In this document: positions 49,970 to 63,321 of the stretch, piece after piece | Position numbering within the stretch: position 1 is the first letter of the stretch | Layout: each line of letters starts with the position of its first letter | Origin: Bos javanicus | Taxonomy: Eukaryota > Chordata > Mammalia > Artiodactyla > Bovidae | Assembly: GCF_032452875.1 (NCBI RefSeq) | Contig: NW_026893682.1 | Coordinates: 248,001 to 312,000 of the forward strand | Reading direction: 5' to 3' | Length of the DNA stretch: 64,000 nt | Notes under the pieces: model-generated | Database searches by the model: none | The model's input: only the letters and a program-made list of their open reading frames with translations | Told to the model about the DNA's origin: nothing | Position numbers and translations under genes: made by a program

Positions 49970-52332
49970 ATCAGTGTATGATAGCAAACATGATCAGCGC
50001 ATGATCAGTCACATGATCAGCGCCATTAAGTCACGTGATCACTACATGATAGTCATGTGATCAGTCCATGCTCAGTCACGGTATCAGTGCATGATCAGCC
50101 ACGTGATCAGTGCATGATGCCACGTGATCAGTGCATGATCAGTCACGTGATCAGTGTGATCAGCCACGTGATCAGTGCATGATGATAGCACGTGATCAGT
50201 GCATGATCAGTCACGTGATCAGTGCATGATCAGCCACGTGATCAGTGCATGATCAGCCACGTGATCAGTGCATGATCAGCCACGTGATCAGTGCATGATC
50301 AGTCACGTGATCAGTGCATGATCAGTCACGTGATCAGTGCATGATCAGCCACGTGATCAGTGCATGATCAGCCACGTGATCAGTGCATGATCAGTCACGT
50401 GATCAGTGCATGATCAGTCACGTGATCAGTGCATGATAGCCACGTGATCAGTGCATGATCAGCCACGTGATCAGTGCATGATAGCCACGTGATCAGTGCA
50501 TGATAGCCACGTGATCAGTGCATGATCAGTCACGTGATAGTGTGTGATCAGCCACGTGATCAGTGCATGATGTCCACGTGATCAGTGCATGATCAGCCAC
50601 GTGATCAGTGCATGATAGCCACGTGATCAGTGCATGATCAGTCACGTGATCATGTGTGATCAGCCACGTGATCAGTGCATGATCAGCCACGTGATCAGTG
50701 CATGATCAATTACGTGATCAGTGCATGATCAGTCACGTGACCAGTACATGGTTGCTACGTGATCGTGCATGATCAGCCACGTGAGCAGTGCATGATAGCC
50801 ACGTGATCAGTGCATGATCAGTCACGTGATCAGTGCATGATCAGTCACGTGATCAGTGCATGATCATTCGTGATCAGTGCATGATCAGTCACGTGCCAGT
50901 ATATGGTAGCTACGTGATCATTGCATGATCAGCCACGTGAGCAGTGCATGATAGCCACGTGTGTGCATGAGTTACGTGAGCAGTGTATGATCAGCCACGT
51001 GATCAGTGCATGAGTGCCACGTGATCAGTGCATGATAGCCACGTGATCAGTGTGTGATCAGCCACGTGATCAGTGCATGATCAGCCACGTGATCAGTGCA
51101 TGATCAGTCACGTGATCAGTGCATGATCAGTTACGTGATCAGTGTATGATCAGCCACGTGATCAGTGCATGATCAGCCACGTGATCAGTGCATGATCAAT
51201 CGTGATCAGTGCATGATCAGTCACGTGATCAGTGCATGATAGCTACGTGATCAGTGCATGATCAGCCACGTGATCAGTGCATGATAGCCACGTGATCAGT
51301 GCATGATAGCCACGTGATCAGTGCATGATCAGTCATGTGATAGTGTGTGATCAGCCACGTGATCAGTGCATGATATCCACGTGATCAGTGCATGACAGTC
51401 ACGTGATCAGTGCATGATAGCCACGTGATCAGTGCATGATCAGTCACGTGATCATGTGTGATCAGCCACGTGATCAGTGCATGATCAGCCACGTGATCAG
51501 TGCATGATCAATTACGTGATCAGTGCATGATCAGTCACGTGACCAGTACATGGTAGCTACGTGATGTTGCATGATCAGCCACGTGATCAGTGCATGATAG
51601 CCACGTGATCAGTGCATGATCAGTCACGTGATCAGTGCATGATCAGTCACGTGATCAGTGCATGATCATTCACGTGATCAGTGCATGATCAGTCACGTGC
51701 CAGTATATGGTTGCTACGTGATCATTGCATGACAGCCACGTGATCAGTGCATGATAGCCACGTGATCAGTGCATGAGTTACGTGATCAGTGTATGATCAG
51801 CCACGTGATCAGTGCATGAGTGCCACGTGATCAGTGCATGATAGCCACGTGATCAGTGTGTGATCAGCCACGTGATCAGTGCATGATCAGCCACGTGATC
51901 AGTGCATGATAGCCACGTGATCAGTGCATGATCAGTCACGTGATCAGTGCATGATCAGTCACGTGATCAGTGCATGATCAGCCACGTGATCAGTGCATGA
52001 TCAGCCACGTGATCAGTGCATGATCAGTCACGTGATCAGTGCATGATCAGTCACGTGATCAGTGCATGATAGCCACGTGATCAGTGCATGATCAGCCACG
52101 TGATCAGTGCATGATAGCCACGTGATCAGTGCATGATAGCCACGTGATCAGTGCATGATCAGTCACGTGATAGTGTATGATCAGCCACGTGATCAGTGCA
52201 TGATCAGCCACGTGATCAGTGCATGATCAGCCACGTGATCAGTGCATGATAGCCACGTGATCAGTGCATGATCAGTCACGTGATCAGTGCATGATCAGCC
52301 ACGTGATCAGTGCATGCTCAGTCACGTGATCA
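49970..52332 (+). repeat. Irregular spacer with small indels before D23
   Basis: More monomer-length irregularities than elsewhere: GCATGATGCCACG, GTGATGATAGCACG near 50,180, GATCATTCGTG near 50,868 and GATCAATCGTG near 51,197. Softened D-less L remnants lie at about 50,860-51,130 and 51,665-51,930. The approach to D23 is nearly pure consensus, with only GCATGCTCAG retained from L. Confidence 0.85.
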
Positions 52333-52579
52333 GGGCCTGCTGAGCTGCGTGATTACTGTCTGCTCATCTGCTTGACAATTGCCAGCTGAGCTGCACGATT
52401 CCTGCCTGTCATCTGCTTGACAATTGCCAGCTGTGCTGCGTAATTCCTGCCTGCTCAGCTGCTTGATTATTGCCAGCTGAGCAGCATGATTCCTCACACC
52501 TGAGTTCCATGATTATTGCCTGCTGACTGTTTGATTCGTGCCTACTCAGCTCTTTGTTTATTGCCTCCAGAGGCACATG
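52333..52579 (+). repeat. D block 23
   Basis: 247 bp, CACACCTGAG, with GATCAGGGCC at the left edge; this and all later D copies carry A here. R is partly softened (GTCACATGATCAG, CAGTCACGTG in place of CAGTCTCGTG). Confidence 0.95.
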
Positions 52580-53070
52580 ATCAGTGTATGATAGCAAACA
52601 TGATCAGTGCATGATCAGTCACATGATCAGCGCCATTAAGTCACGTGATCACTACATGATAGTCATGTGATCAGTCCATGCTCAGTCACGGTATCAGTGC
52701 ATGATCAGCCACGTGATCAGTGCATGATCTGTCACATGATCAGTGTATGATCATCCACGTGATCAGTGCATGGGCAGTCATGTGATCAGTGCATGATATA
52801 GACGTGATCAGTGCATGATCAGTCACGTGATCAGTGCATGATAGCCACGTGATCAGTGCATGATCAGTCACGTGATCAGTGTATGATCAGCCACGTGATC
52901 AGTGCATGATCAGCCACGTGATCAGTGCATGATCAGCCACGTGATCAGTGCATGATCAGTCACGTGATCAGTGCATGATAGCTACGTGATCAGTGCATGA
53001 TCAGCCACGTGATCAGTGCATGATAGCCACGTGATCAGTGCATGATAGCCACGTGATCAGTGCATGATCA

Positions 53071-53849
53071 GTCATGTGATACGTGTGTGATCAGCCACGT
53101 GATCAGTGCATGATATCCACGTGATCAGTGCATGACAGCCACGTGATCAGTGCATGATAGCCACGTGATCAGTGCATGATCAGTCACGTGATACATGTGT
53201 GATCAGCCACGTGATCAGTGCATGATGAGCCACGTGATCAGTGCAGGATCAATTACGTGATCAGTGCATGATCAGTCACGTGACCAGTACATGGTTGCTA
53301 CGTGATCGTTGCATGATCAGCCACGTGAGCAGAGCATGATAGCCACGTGATCAGTGCATGATCAGTCACGTGATCAGTACATGATCAGTCACGTGAACAG
53401 TGCATGATCATTTACGTGATCTGTGCATGATCAGTCACGTGCCAGTATATGGTAGCTACGTGATCATTCCATGACGAGCCACGTGAGCAGTGCATGATAG
53501 CCACGTGATGTGTGCATGAGTTACGTGAGCAGAGTATGATCAGCCACGTGATCAGTGCATGAGTGCCACGTGATCAGTGCATGATATGTCACGTGACAGG
53601 TGTGTGATCAGCCACGTGAACAGTGCATGTTCAGCCACGTGATCAGTGCATGATAGCCACGTGATCAGTGCATGATCAGTTACGTGAGCAGTGTATGATC
53701 AGCCACGTGATCAGTGCATGGTCAGACACGTGAACAGTGTATGATCAGCCACGTGATCAGTGCATGATATCCAAGTGATCAGTGCATGATCATCACGTGA
53801 TCAGTGTATGATCAGCCACGTGAACAGTGCATGCTCAGTCACGTGATCA
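53071..53849 (+). repeat. Left module L (779 bp) of D24
   Basis: One base shorter than the standard 780 because CACGTGACCAG is CACGTGCCAG before TATATGG. Confidence 0.91.
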
Positions 53850-54096
53850 GGGCCTGCTGAGCTGCGTGATTACTGTCTGCTCATCTGCTTGACAATTGCC
53901 AGCTGAGCTGCACGATTCCTGCCTGTCATCTGCTTGACAATTGCCAGCTGTGCTGCGTAATTCCTGCCTGCTCAGCTGCTTGATTATTGCCAGCTGAGCA
54001 GCATGATTCCTCACACCTGAGTTCCATGATTATTGCCTGCTGACTGTTTGATTCGTGCCTACTCAGCTCTTTGTTTATTGCCTCCAGAGGCACATG
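53850..54096 (+). repeat. D block 24
   Basis: 247 bp, GATCAGGGCC. R begins normally with GTCACAAGATTAG but reverts to consensus monomers after CAGTCTCGTG. Confidence 0.95.
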
Positions 54097-57000
54097 ATCA
54101 GTGTATGATAGCAAACATGATCAGCGCATGATCAGTCACATGATCAGCGCCATTAAGTCACGTGATCACTACATGATAGTCATGTGATCAGTCCATGCTC
54201 AGTCACGGTATCAGTGCATGATCAGCCACGTGATCAGTGCATGATCTGTCACAAGATTAGTGTATGATCATCCACGTGATCAGTGCATGGGCAGTCATGT
54301 GATCAGTGCATGATATAGACGTGATCAGTGCATGATCAGTCTCGTGATCAGTGCATGATAGCCACGTGATCAGTGCATGATCAGTCACGTGATCAGTGCA
54401 TGATCAGCACGTGATCAGTGCATGATAGCCACGTGATCAGTGCATGATCAGCCACGTGATCAGTGCATGATCAGCCACGTGATCAGTGCATGATCAGTCA
54501 CGTGATCAGTGCATGATCAGTCACGTGACCAGTACATGGTAGCTACGTGATCAGTGCATGATCAGCCACGTGAGCAGTGCATGATAGCCACGTGATCAGT
54601 GCATGATCAGTCACGTGATCAGTGCATGATCAGTCACGTGATCAGTGCATGATCAGCACGTGATCAGTGCATGATCAGCCACGTGATCAGTGCATGATAG
54701 CCACGTGATCAGTGCATGATCAGTCACGTGATCAGTGCATGATCAGCCACGTGATCAGTGCATGATCAGCCACGTGATCAGTGCATGATCAGCCACGTGA
54801 TCAGTGCATGATCAGTCACGTGATCAGTGCATGATCAGCCACGTGATCAGTGCATGATCAGCCACGTGATCAGTGCATGATCAGCCACGTGATCAGTGCA
54901 TGATCAGCCACGTGATCAGTGCATGATCAGTCACGTGATCAGTGCATGATCAGTCACGTGATCAGTGCATGATAGCCACGTGATCAGTGCATGATCAGCC
55001 ACGTGATCAGTGCATGATAGCCACGTGATCAGTGCATGATAGCCACGTGATCAGTGCATGATCAGTCACGTGATCAGTGCATGATCAGCCACGTGATCAG
55101 TGCATGATAGCCACGTGATCAGTGCATGATCAGCCACGTGATCAGTGCATGATAGCCACGTGATCAGTGCATGATCAGTCACGTGATCAGTGCATGATCA
55201 GTCACGTGATCAGTGCATGATCATTTACGTGATCAGTGCATGATCAGTCACGTGACCAGTATATGGTTGCTACGTGATCATTGCATGATCAGCCACGTGA
55301 GCAGTGCATGATAGCCACGTGATGTGCATGAGTTACGTGATCAGTGTATGATCAGCCACGTGATCAGTGCATGAGTGCCACGTGATCAGTGCATGATAGT
55401 CACGTGACAGTGTGTGATCAGCCACGTGATCAGTGCATGATCAGCCACGTGATCAGTGCATGATAGCCACGTGATCAGTGCATGATCAGTCACGTGATCA
55501 GTGTATGATCAGCCACGTGATCAGTGCATGATCAGTCACGTGATCAGTGCATGATATAGACGTGATCAGTGCATGATCAGTCACGTGATCAGTGCATGAT
55601 AGCCACGTGATCAGTGCATGATCAGTCACGTGATCAGTGCATGATCAGTCACGTGACCAGTACATGGTAGCTACGTGATCATTGCATGATCAGCCACGTG
55701 ATAGTGCATGATAGCCACGTGATCAGTGCATGATCAGTCACGTGATCAGTGCATGATCAGTCATGTGACCAGTACATGGTAGCTGCGTGATCATGCATGA
55801 TCAGCCACGTGATCAGTGCATGATAGCCACGTGATCAGTGCATGATCAGTCACGTGATCAGTGCATGATCAGTCACGTGATCAGTGCATGATCAGTCACG
55901 TGATCAGTGCATGATCAGCCACGTGATCAGTGCATGATCAGCCACGTGATCAGTGCATGATAGCCACGTGATCAGTGCATGATCAGTCACGTGATCAGTG
56001 CATGATCAGTCACGTGATCAGTGCATGATCAGCCACGTGATCAGTGCATGATCAGCCACGTGATCAGTGCATGATCAGTCACGTGATCAGTGCATGATCA
56101 GTCACGTGATCAGTGCATGATAGCCACGTGATCAGTGCATGATCAGCCACGTGATCAGTGCATGATAGCCACGTGATCAGTGCATGATAGCCACGTGATC
56201 AGTGCATGATCAGTCACGTGATAGTGTGTGATCAGCCACGTGATCAGTGCATGATGAGCCACGTGATCAGTGCATGATCAGTTACGTGATCAGTGCATGA
56301 TCAGTCACGTGATCAGTGCATGGTAGCTACGTGATCAGTGCATGATCAGCCACGTGATCAGTGCATGATAGCCACGTGATCAGTGCATGATCAGTCACGT
56401 GATCAGTGCATGATCAGTCACGTGATCAGTGCATGATCAGCCACGTGATCAGTGCATGATCAGTCACGTGATCAGTGCATGATAGCTACGTGATCATTGC
56501 ATGACAGCCACGTGATCAGTGCATGATAGCCACGTGATCAGTGCATGATCAGTCACGTGATCAGTGCATGATCAGCCACGTGATCAGTGCATGATGCCAC
56601 GTGATCAGTGCATGATAGTCACGTGATCAGTGCATGATCAGTCACGTGATCAGTGCATGATCAGTCACGTGATCAGTGCATGATAGCGTGATCAGTGCAT
56701 GATCAGCCACGTGATCAGTGCATGATAGCCACGTGATCAGTGCATGATCAGCCACGTGATCAGTGCATGATCAGTCACGTGATCAGTGCATGATCAGCCA
56801 CGTGATCAGTGCATGATCAGCCACGTGATCAGTGCATGATCAGCCACGTGATCAGTGCATGATAGCCACGTGATCAGTGCATGATCAGTCATGTGATACG
56901 TGTGTGATCAGCCACGTGATCAGTGCATGATATCCACGTGATCAGTGCATGACAGCCACGTGATCAGTGCATGAGAGCCACGTGATCAGTGCATGATCAG

Positions 57001-57670
57001 TCACGTGATACATGTGTGATCAGCCACGTGATCAGTGCATGATGAGCCACGTGATCAGTGCAGGATCAATTACGTGATCAGTGCATGATCAGTCACGTGA
57101 CCAGTACATGGTTGCTACGTGATCGTTGCATGATCAGCCACGTGAGCAGAGCATGATAGCCACGTGATCAGTGCATGATCAGTCACGTGATCAGTACATG
57201 ATCAGTCACGTGAACAGTGCATGATCATTTACGTGATCTGTGCATGATCAGTCACGTGACCAGTATATGGTAGCTACGTGATCATTCCATGACGAGCCAC
57301 GTGAGCAGTGCATGATAGCCACGTGATGTGTGCATGATCAGTTACGTGAGCAGAGTATGATCAGCCACGTGATCAGTGCATGAGTGCCACGTGATCAGTG
57401 CATGATATGTCACGTGACAGGTGTGTGATCAGCCACGTGAACAGTGCATGTTCAGCCACGTGATCAGTGCATGATAGCCACGTGATCAGTGCATGATCAG
57501 TTACGTGAGCAGTGTATGATCAGCCACGTGATCAGTGCATGGTCAGACACGTGAACAGTGTATGATCAGCCACGTGATCAGTGCATGATATCCAAGTGAT
57601 CAGTGCATGATCATCACGTGATCAGTGTATGATCAGCCACGTGAACAGTGCATGCTCAGTCACGTGATCA
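54097..57670 (+). repeat. D-free stretch (about 3.6 kb)
   Basis: R remnant, then consensus monomers, a D-less L/R pair at 55,219-55,800 (GATCATTTACG, GAGTGCC near 55,373, GATATAGACG, GGTAGCTGCGTGATC), more consensus with a short monomer GATAGCGTG near 56,683, then the L of D25. No gene is seen. Confidence 0.87.
56888..57670 (+). repeat. Left module L (783 bp) of D25
   Basis: Three bases longer than standard: GCATGATCAGTTACG replaces GCATGAGTTACG, restoring part of the consensus monomer. Confidence 0.91.
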
Positions 57671-57917
57671 GGGCCTGCTGAGCTGCGTGATTACTGTCTG
57701 CTCATCTGCTTGACAATTGCCAGCTGAGCTGCACGATTCCTGCCTGTCATCTGCTTGACAATTGCCAGCTGTGCTGCGTAATTCCTGCCTGCTCAGCTGC
57801 TTGATTATTGCCAGCTGAGCAGCATGATTCCTCACACCTGAGTTCCATGATTATTGCCTGCTGACTGTTTGATTCGTGCCTACTCAGCTCTTTGTTTATT
57901 GCCTCCAGAGGCACATG
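57671..57917 (+). repeat. D block 25
   Basis: 247 bp, GATCAGGGCC. R is typical to GTGAGTAGTGCATG, then consensus. It has GATAGTCACGTG where other R copies have GATAGTCATGTG. Confidence 0.95.
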
Positions 57918-60265
57918 ATCAGTGTATGATAGCAAACATGATCAGCGCATGATCAGTCACATGATCAGCGCCATTAAGTCACGTGATCACTACATGATAG
58001 TCACGTGATCAGTCCATGCTCAGTCACGGTATCAGTGCATGATCAGCCACGTGATCAGTGCATGATCTGTCACATGATTAGTGCATGATCATCCACGTGA
58101 TCAGTGCATGGGCAGTCATGTGATCAGTGCATGATATAGACGTGATCAGTGCATGATCAGTCTCGTGATCAGTGCATGATAGCCACGTGATCAGTGCATG
58201 ATCAGTCACCTGATGGGTGTATGATCATTCACGTGACCTGTACATGGTAGCTACATGATCATTGCATGATCAGCCACGTGAGTAGTGCATGATAGCCACG
58301 TGATCAGTGCATGATCAGCCACGTGATCAGTGCATGATCAGTCATGTGATAGTGCATGATCAGCCACGTGATCAGTGCATGATCAGCCACGTGATCAGTG
58401 CATGATAGCCACGTGATCAGTGCATGATCAGTCACGTGATCATGTGTGATCAGCCACGTGATCAGTGCATGATCAGCCACGTGATCAGTGCATGATCAGC
58501 CACGTGATCAGTGCATGATCAGTCACGTGATCAGTGCATGATAGCCACGTGATCAGTGCATGATCAGCCACGTGATCAGTGCATGATAGCCACGTGATCA
58601 GTGCATGATCAGCCACGTGATCAGTGCATGATGCCACGTGATCAGTGCATGATCAGTCACGTGATCAGTGCATGATCAGCCACGTGATCAGTGCATGATC
58701 AGCCACGTGATCAGTGCATGATAGCCACGTGATCAGTGCATGATCAGTCACGTGATCAGTGCATGATCAGTCACGTGATCAGTGCATGATCAGCCACGTG
58801 ATCAGTGCATGATCAGTCACGTGCCAGTATATGATAGCACGTGATCAGTGCATGACAGCCACGTGATCAGTGCATGATAGCCACGTGATCAGTGCATGAG
58901 TTACGTGATCAGTGTATGATCAGCCACGTGATCAGTGCATGAGTGCCACGTGATCAGTGCATGATAGCCACGTGATCAGTGTGTGATCAGCCACGTGATC
59001 AGTGCATGATCAGCCACGTGATCAGTGCATGATAGCCACGTGATCAGTGCATGATCAGTCACGTGATAGTGCATGATCAGCCACGTGATCAGTGCATGAT
59101 CAGACACGTGATCAGTGCATGATCAGCCACGTGATCAGTGCATGATATCCACGTGATCAGTGCATGATCATCACGTGATCAGTGCATGATCAGCCACGTG
59201 ATCAGTGCATGATCAGCCACGTGATCAGTGCATGATCAGTCACGTGATCAGTGCATGATCAGCCACGTGATCAGTGCATGATCAGTCACGTGATCAGTGC
59301 ATGATCAGCCACGTGATCAGTGCATGATAGCCACGTGATCAGTGCATGATCAGTCACGTGATCAGTGCATGATCAGTCACGTGATCAGTGCATGATCAGC
59401 CACGTGATCAGTGCATGATCAGCCACGTGATCAGTGCATGATCAATTACGTGATCAGTGCATGATCAGTCACGTGATCAGTACATGGTAGCTACGTGATC
59501 ATTGCATGATCAGCCACGTGATCAGTGCATGATAGCCACGTGATCAGTGCATGATAGCCACGTGATCAGTGCATGATCAGTCATGTGATAGTGTGTGATC
59601 AGCCACGTGATCAGTGCATGATATCCACGTGATCAGTGCATGATCAGCCACGTGATCAGTGCATGATAGCCACGTGATCAGTGCATGATCAGTCACGTGA
59701 TCATGTGTGATCAGCCACGTGATCAGTGCATGATCAGTCACGTGATCAGTGCATGATCAGTCACGTGATCAGTGCATGATCATTTACGTGATCAGTGCAT
59801 GATCAGTCACGTGACCAGTATATGGTTGCTACGTGATCATTGCATGACAGCCACGTGATCAGTGCATGATAGCCACGTGATGTGTGCATGAGTTACGTGA
59901 TCAGTGTATGATCAGCCACGTGATCAGTGCATGAGTGCCACGTGATCAGTGCATGATAGTCACGTGACAGTGTGTGATCAGCCACGTGATCAGTGCATGA
60001 TCAGCCACGTGATCAGTGCATGATAGCCACGTGATCAGTGCATGATCAGTCACGTGATCAGTGCATGATCAGCCACGTGATCAGTGCATGATCAGTCACG
60101 TGATCAGTGTATGATCAGCCACGTGATCAGTGCATGGTCAGACACGTGAACATTGTATGATCAGCCACGTGATCAGTGCATGATATCCAAGTGATCAGTG
60201 CATGATCATCACGTGATCAGTGTATGATCAGCCACGTGAACAGTGCATGCTCAGTCACGTGATCA
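57918..60265 (+). repeat. R, consensus spacer and two D-less L remnants before D26
   Basis: Softened L remnants at about 58,810-59,170 and 59,780-60,060. The approach to D26 is typical only from GGTCAGACACG, which is followed by the private GTGAACATTG. No gene is seen. Confidence 0.86.
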
Positions 60266-60512
60266 GGGCCTGCTGAGCTGCGTGATTACTGTCTGCTCAT
60301 CTGCTTGACAATTGCCAGCTGAGCTGCACGATTCCTGCCTGTCATCTGCTTGACAATTGCCAGCTGTGCTGCGTAATTCCTGCCTGCTCAGCTGCTTGAT
60401 TATTGCCAGCTGAGCAGCATGATTCCTCACACCTGAGTTCCATGATTATTGCCTGCTGACTGTTTGATTCGTGCCTACTCAGCTCTTTGTTTATTGCCTC
60501 CAGAGGCACATG
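60266..60512 (+). repeat. D block 26
   Basis: 247 bp, GATCAGGGCC. Full R with a private GTAGCTAAATG in place of GTAGCTACATG. Confidence 0.95.
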
Positions 60513-61446
60513 ATCAGTGTATGATAGCAAACATGATCAGCGCATGATCAGTCACATGATCAGCGCCATTAAGTCACGTGATCACTACATGATAGTCATG
60601 TGATCAGTCCATGCTCAGTCACGGTATCAGTGCATGATCAGCCACGTGATCAGTGCATGATCTGTCACATGATTAGTGCATGATCATCCACGTGATCAGT
60701 GCATGGGCAGTCATGTGATCAGTGCATGATATAGACGTGATCAGTGCATGATCAGTCTCGTGATCAGTGCATGATAGCCACGTGATCAGTGCATGATCAG
60801 TCACCTGATGGGTGTATGATCATTCACGTGACCTGTACATGGTAGCTAAATGATCATTGCATGATCAGCCACGTGAGTAGTGCATGATAGCCACGTGATC
60901 AGTGCATGATCAGTCACGTGATCAGTGCATGATCAGTCATGTGACCAGTACATGGTAGCTGCGTGATCATGGCATGATCAGCCACGTGAGCAGTGCATGA
61001 TAGCCACGTGATCAGTGCATGATCAGTCACGTGATCAGTGCATGATCAGTCACGTGATCAGTGCATGATCAGCCACGTGATCAGTGCATGATCAGGCACG
61101 TGATCAGTGCATGATCAGCCACGTGATCAGTGCATGATAGCCACGTGATCAGTGCATGATCAGTCACGTGATCAGTGCATGATCAGTCACGTGATCAGTG
61201 CATGATCAGCCACGTGATCAGTGCATGATAGCCACGTGATCAGTGCATGATCAGTCACGTGATCATGTGTGATCAGCCACGTGATCAGTGCATGATCAGC
61301 CACGTGATCAGTGCATGATCAGTTACGTGATCAGTGCATGATCAGTCACGTGACCAGTGCATGATAGCTACGTGATCAGTGCATGATCAGCCACGTGAGC
61401 AGTGCATGATAGCCACGTGATCAGTGCATGATCAGTCACGTGATCA

Positions 61447-61927
61447 GTGCATGAGTGCCACGTGATCAGTGCATGATAGTCACGTGATCAGTGTGTGATC
61501 AGCCACGTGATCAGTGCATGATCAGCCACGTGATCAGTGCATGATAGCCACGTGATCAGTGCATGATCAGTCACGTGATCAGTGCATGATCAGCCACGTG
61601 ATCAGTGCATGATCAGTCACGTGATCAGTGCATGATCATCCACGTGATCAGTGCATGATCAGTCATGTGATCAGTGCATGATATAGACGTGATCAGTGCA
61701 TGATCAGTCACGTGATCAGTGCATGATAGCCACGTGATCAGTGCATGATCAGTCACCTGATCAGTGTATGATCATTCACGTGACCTGTACATGGTAGCTA
61801 CATGATCATTGCATGATCAGCCACGTGAGTAGTGCATGATAGCCACGTGATCAGTGCATGATCAGTCACGTGATCAGTGCATGATCAGTCATGTGACCAG
61901 TACATGGTAGCTGCGTGATCATGCATG
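61447..61927 (+). repeat. D-less cassette (L end joined to R)
   Basis: GAGTGCCACG (61,451) is followed after about 185 bp by R markers GATCATCCACG, GATATAGACG, CACCTGATCAG, GTAGCTACATG and GGTAGCTGCGTGATC. In an intact cassette these markers are about 690 bp apart with D between them. Confidence 0.75.
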
Positions 61928-62295
61928 ATCAGCCACGTGATCAGTGCATGATAGCCACGTGATCAGTGCATGATCAGTCACGTGATCAGTGCATGATCAG
62001 TCACGTGATCAGTGCATGATCAGCCACGTGATCAGTGCATGATCAGGCACGTGATCAGTGCATGTCCAGCCACGTGATCAGTGCATGATAGCCACGTGAT
62101 CAGTGCATGATCAGTCACGTGATCAGTGCATGATCAGTTACGTGATCAGTGCATGATCAGCCACGTGATCAGTGCATGATCAGCCACGTGATCAGTGCAT
62201 GATCAGTTACGTGATCAGTGCATGATCAGCCACGTGATCAGTGCATGATAGCCACGTGATCAGTGCATGATAGCCACGTGATCAGTGCATGATCA

Positions 62296-63075
62296 GTCAT
62301 GTGATACGTGTGTGATCAGCCACGTGATCAGTGCATGATATCCACGTGATCAGTGCATGACAGTCACGTGATCAGTGCATGAGAGCCACGTGATCAGTGC
62401 ATGATCAGTCACGTGATACATGTGTGATCAGCCACGTGATCAGTGCATGATGAGCCACGTGATCAGTGCAGGATCAATTACGTGATCAGTGCATGATCAG
62501 TCACGTGACCAGTACATGGTTGCTACGTGACCGTTGCATGATCAGCCACGTGAGCCGAGCATGATAGCCACGTGATCAGTGCATGATCAGTCACGTGATC
62601 AGTACATGATCAGTCACGTGAACAGTGCATGATCATTTACGTGATCTTTGCATGATCAGTCACGTTGCCAGTATATGGTTGCTACGTGATCATTCCATGA
62701 CGAGCCACGTGAGCAGTGCATGATAGCCACGTGATGTGTGCATGAGTTACGTGAGCAGAGTATGATCAGCCACGTGATCAGTGCATGAGTGCCACATGAT
62801 CAGTGCATGATATGTCACGTTACAGGTGTGTGATCAGCCACGTGAACAGTGCATGTTCAGCCACGTGATCAGTGCATGATAGCCACGTGATCAGTGCATG
62901 ATCAGTTACGTGAGCAGTGTATGATCAGCCACGTGATCAGTGCATGGTCAGACACGTGAACAGTGTATGATCAGCCACGTGATCAGTGCATGATATCCAA
63001 GTGATCAGTGCATGATCATCACGTGATCAGTGTATGATCAGCCACGTGAACAGTGCATGCTCAGTCACGTGATCA
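62296..63075 (+). repeat. Left module L (780 bp) of D27, many private changes
   Basis: Length is exactly 780 bp but the copy has GACCGTTGC, GAGCCGAGC, GTGCCACATG and GTCACGTTACAG (which breaks the 12-bp palindrome near 62,815), as well as the GATCTTTGC / CACGTTGCC subtype. Confidence 0.91.
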
Positions 63076-63321
63076 GGGCCTGCTGAGCTGCGTGATTACT
63101 GTCTGCTCATCTGCTTGACATTGCCAGCTGAGCTGCACGATTCCTGCCTGTCATCTGCTTGACAATTGCCAGCTGTGCTGCGTAATTCCTGCCTGCTCAG
63201 CTGCTTGATTATTGCCAGCTGAGCAGCATGATTCCTCACACCTGAGTTCCATGATTATTGCCTGCTGACTGTTTGATTCGTGCCTACTCAGCTCTTTGTT
63301 TATTGCCTCCAGAGGCACATG
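63076..63321 (+). repeat. D block 27
   Basis: 246 bp: one A is missing in unit 2 (CTTGACATTGCC for CTTGACAATTGCC), a different deletion from the D3-type class. Carries CACACCTGAG and GATCAGGGCC. Confidence 0.94.
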
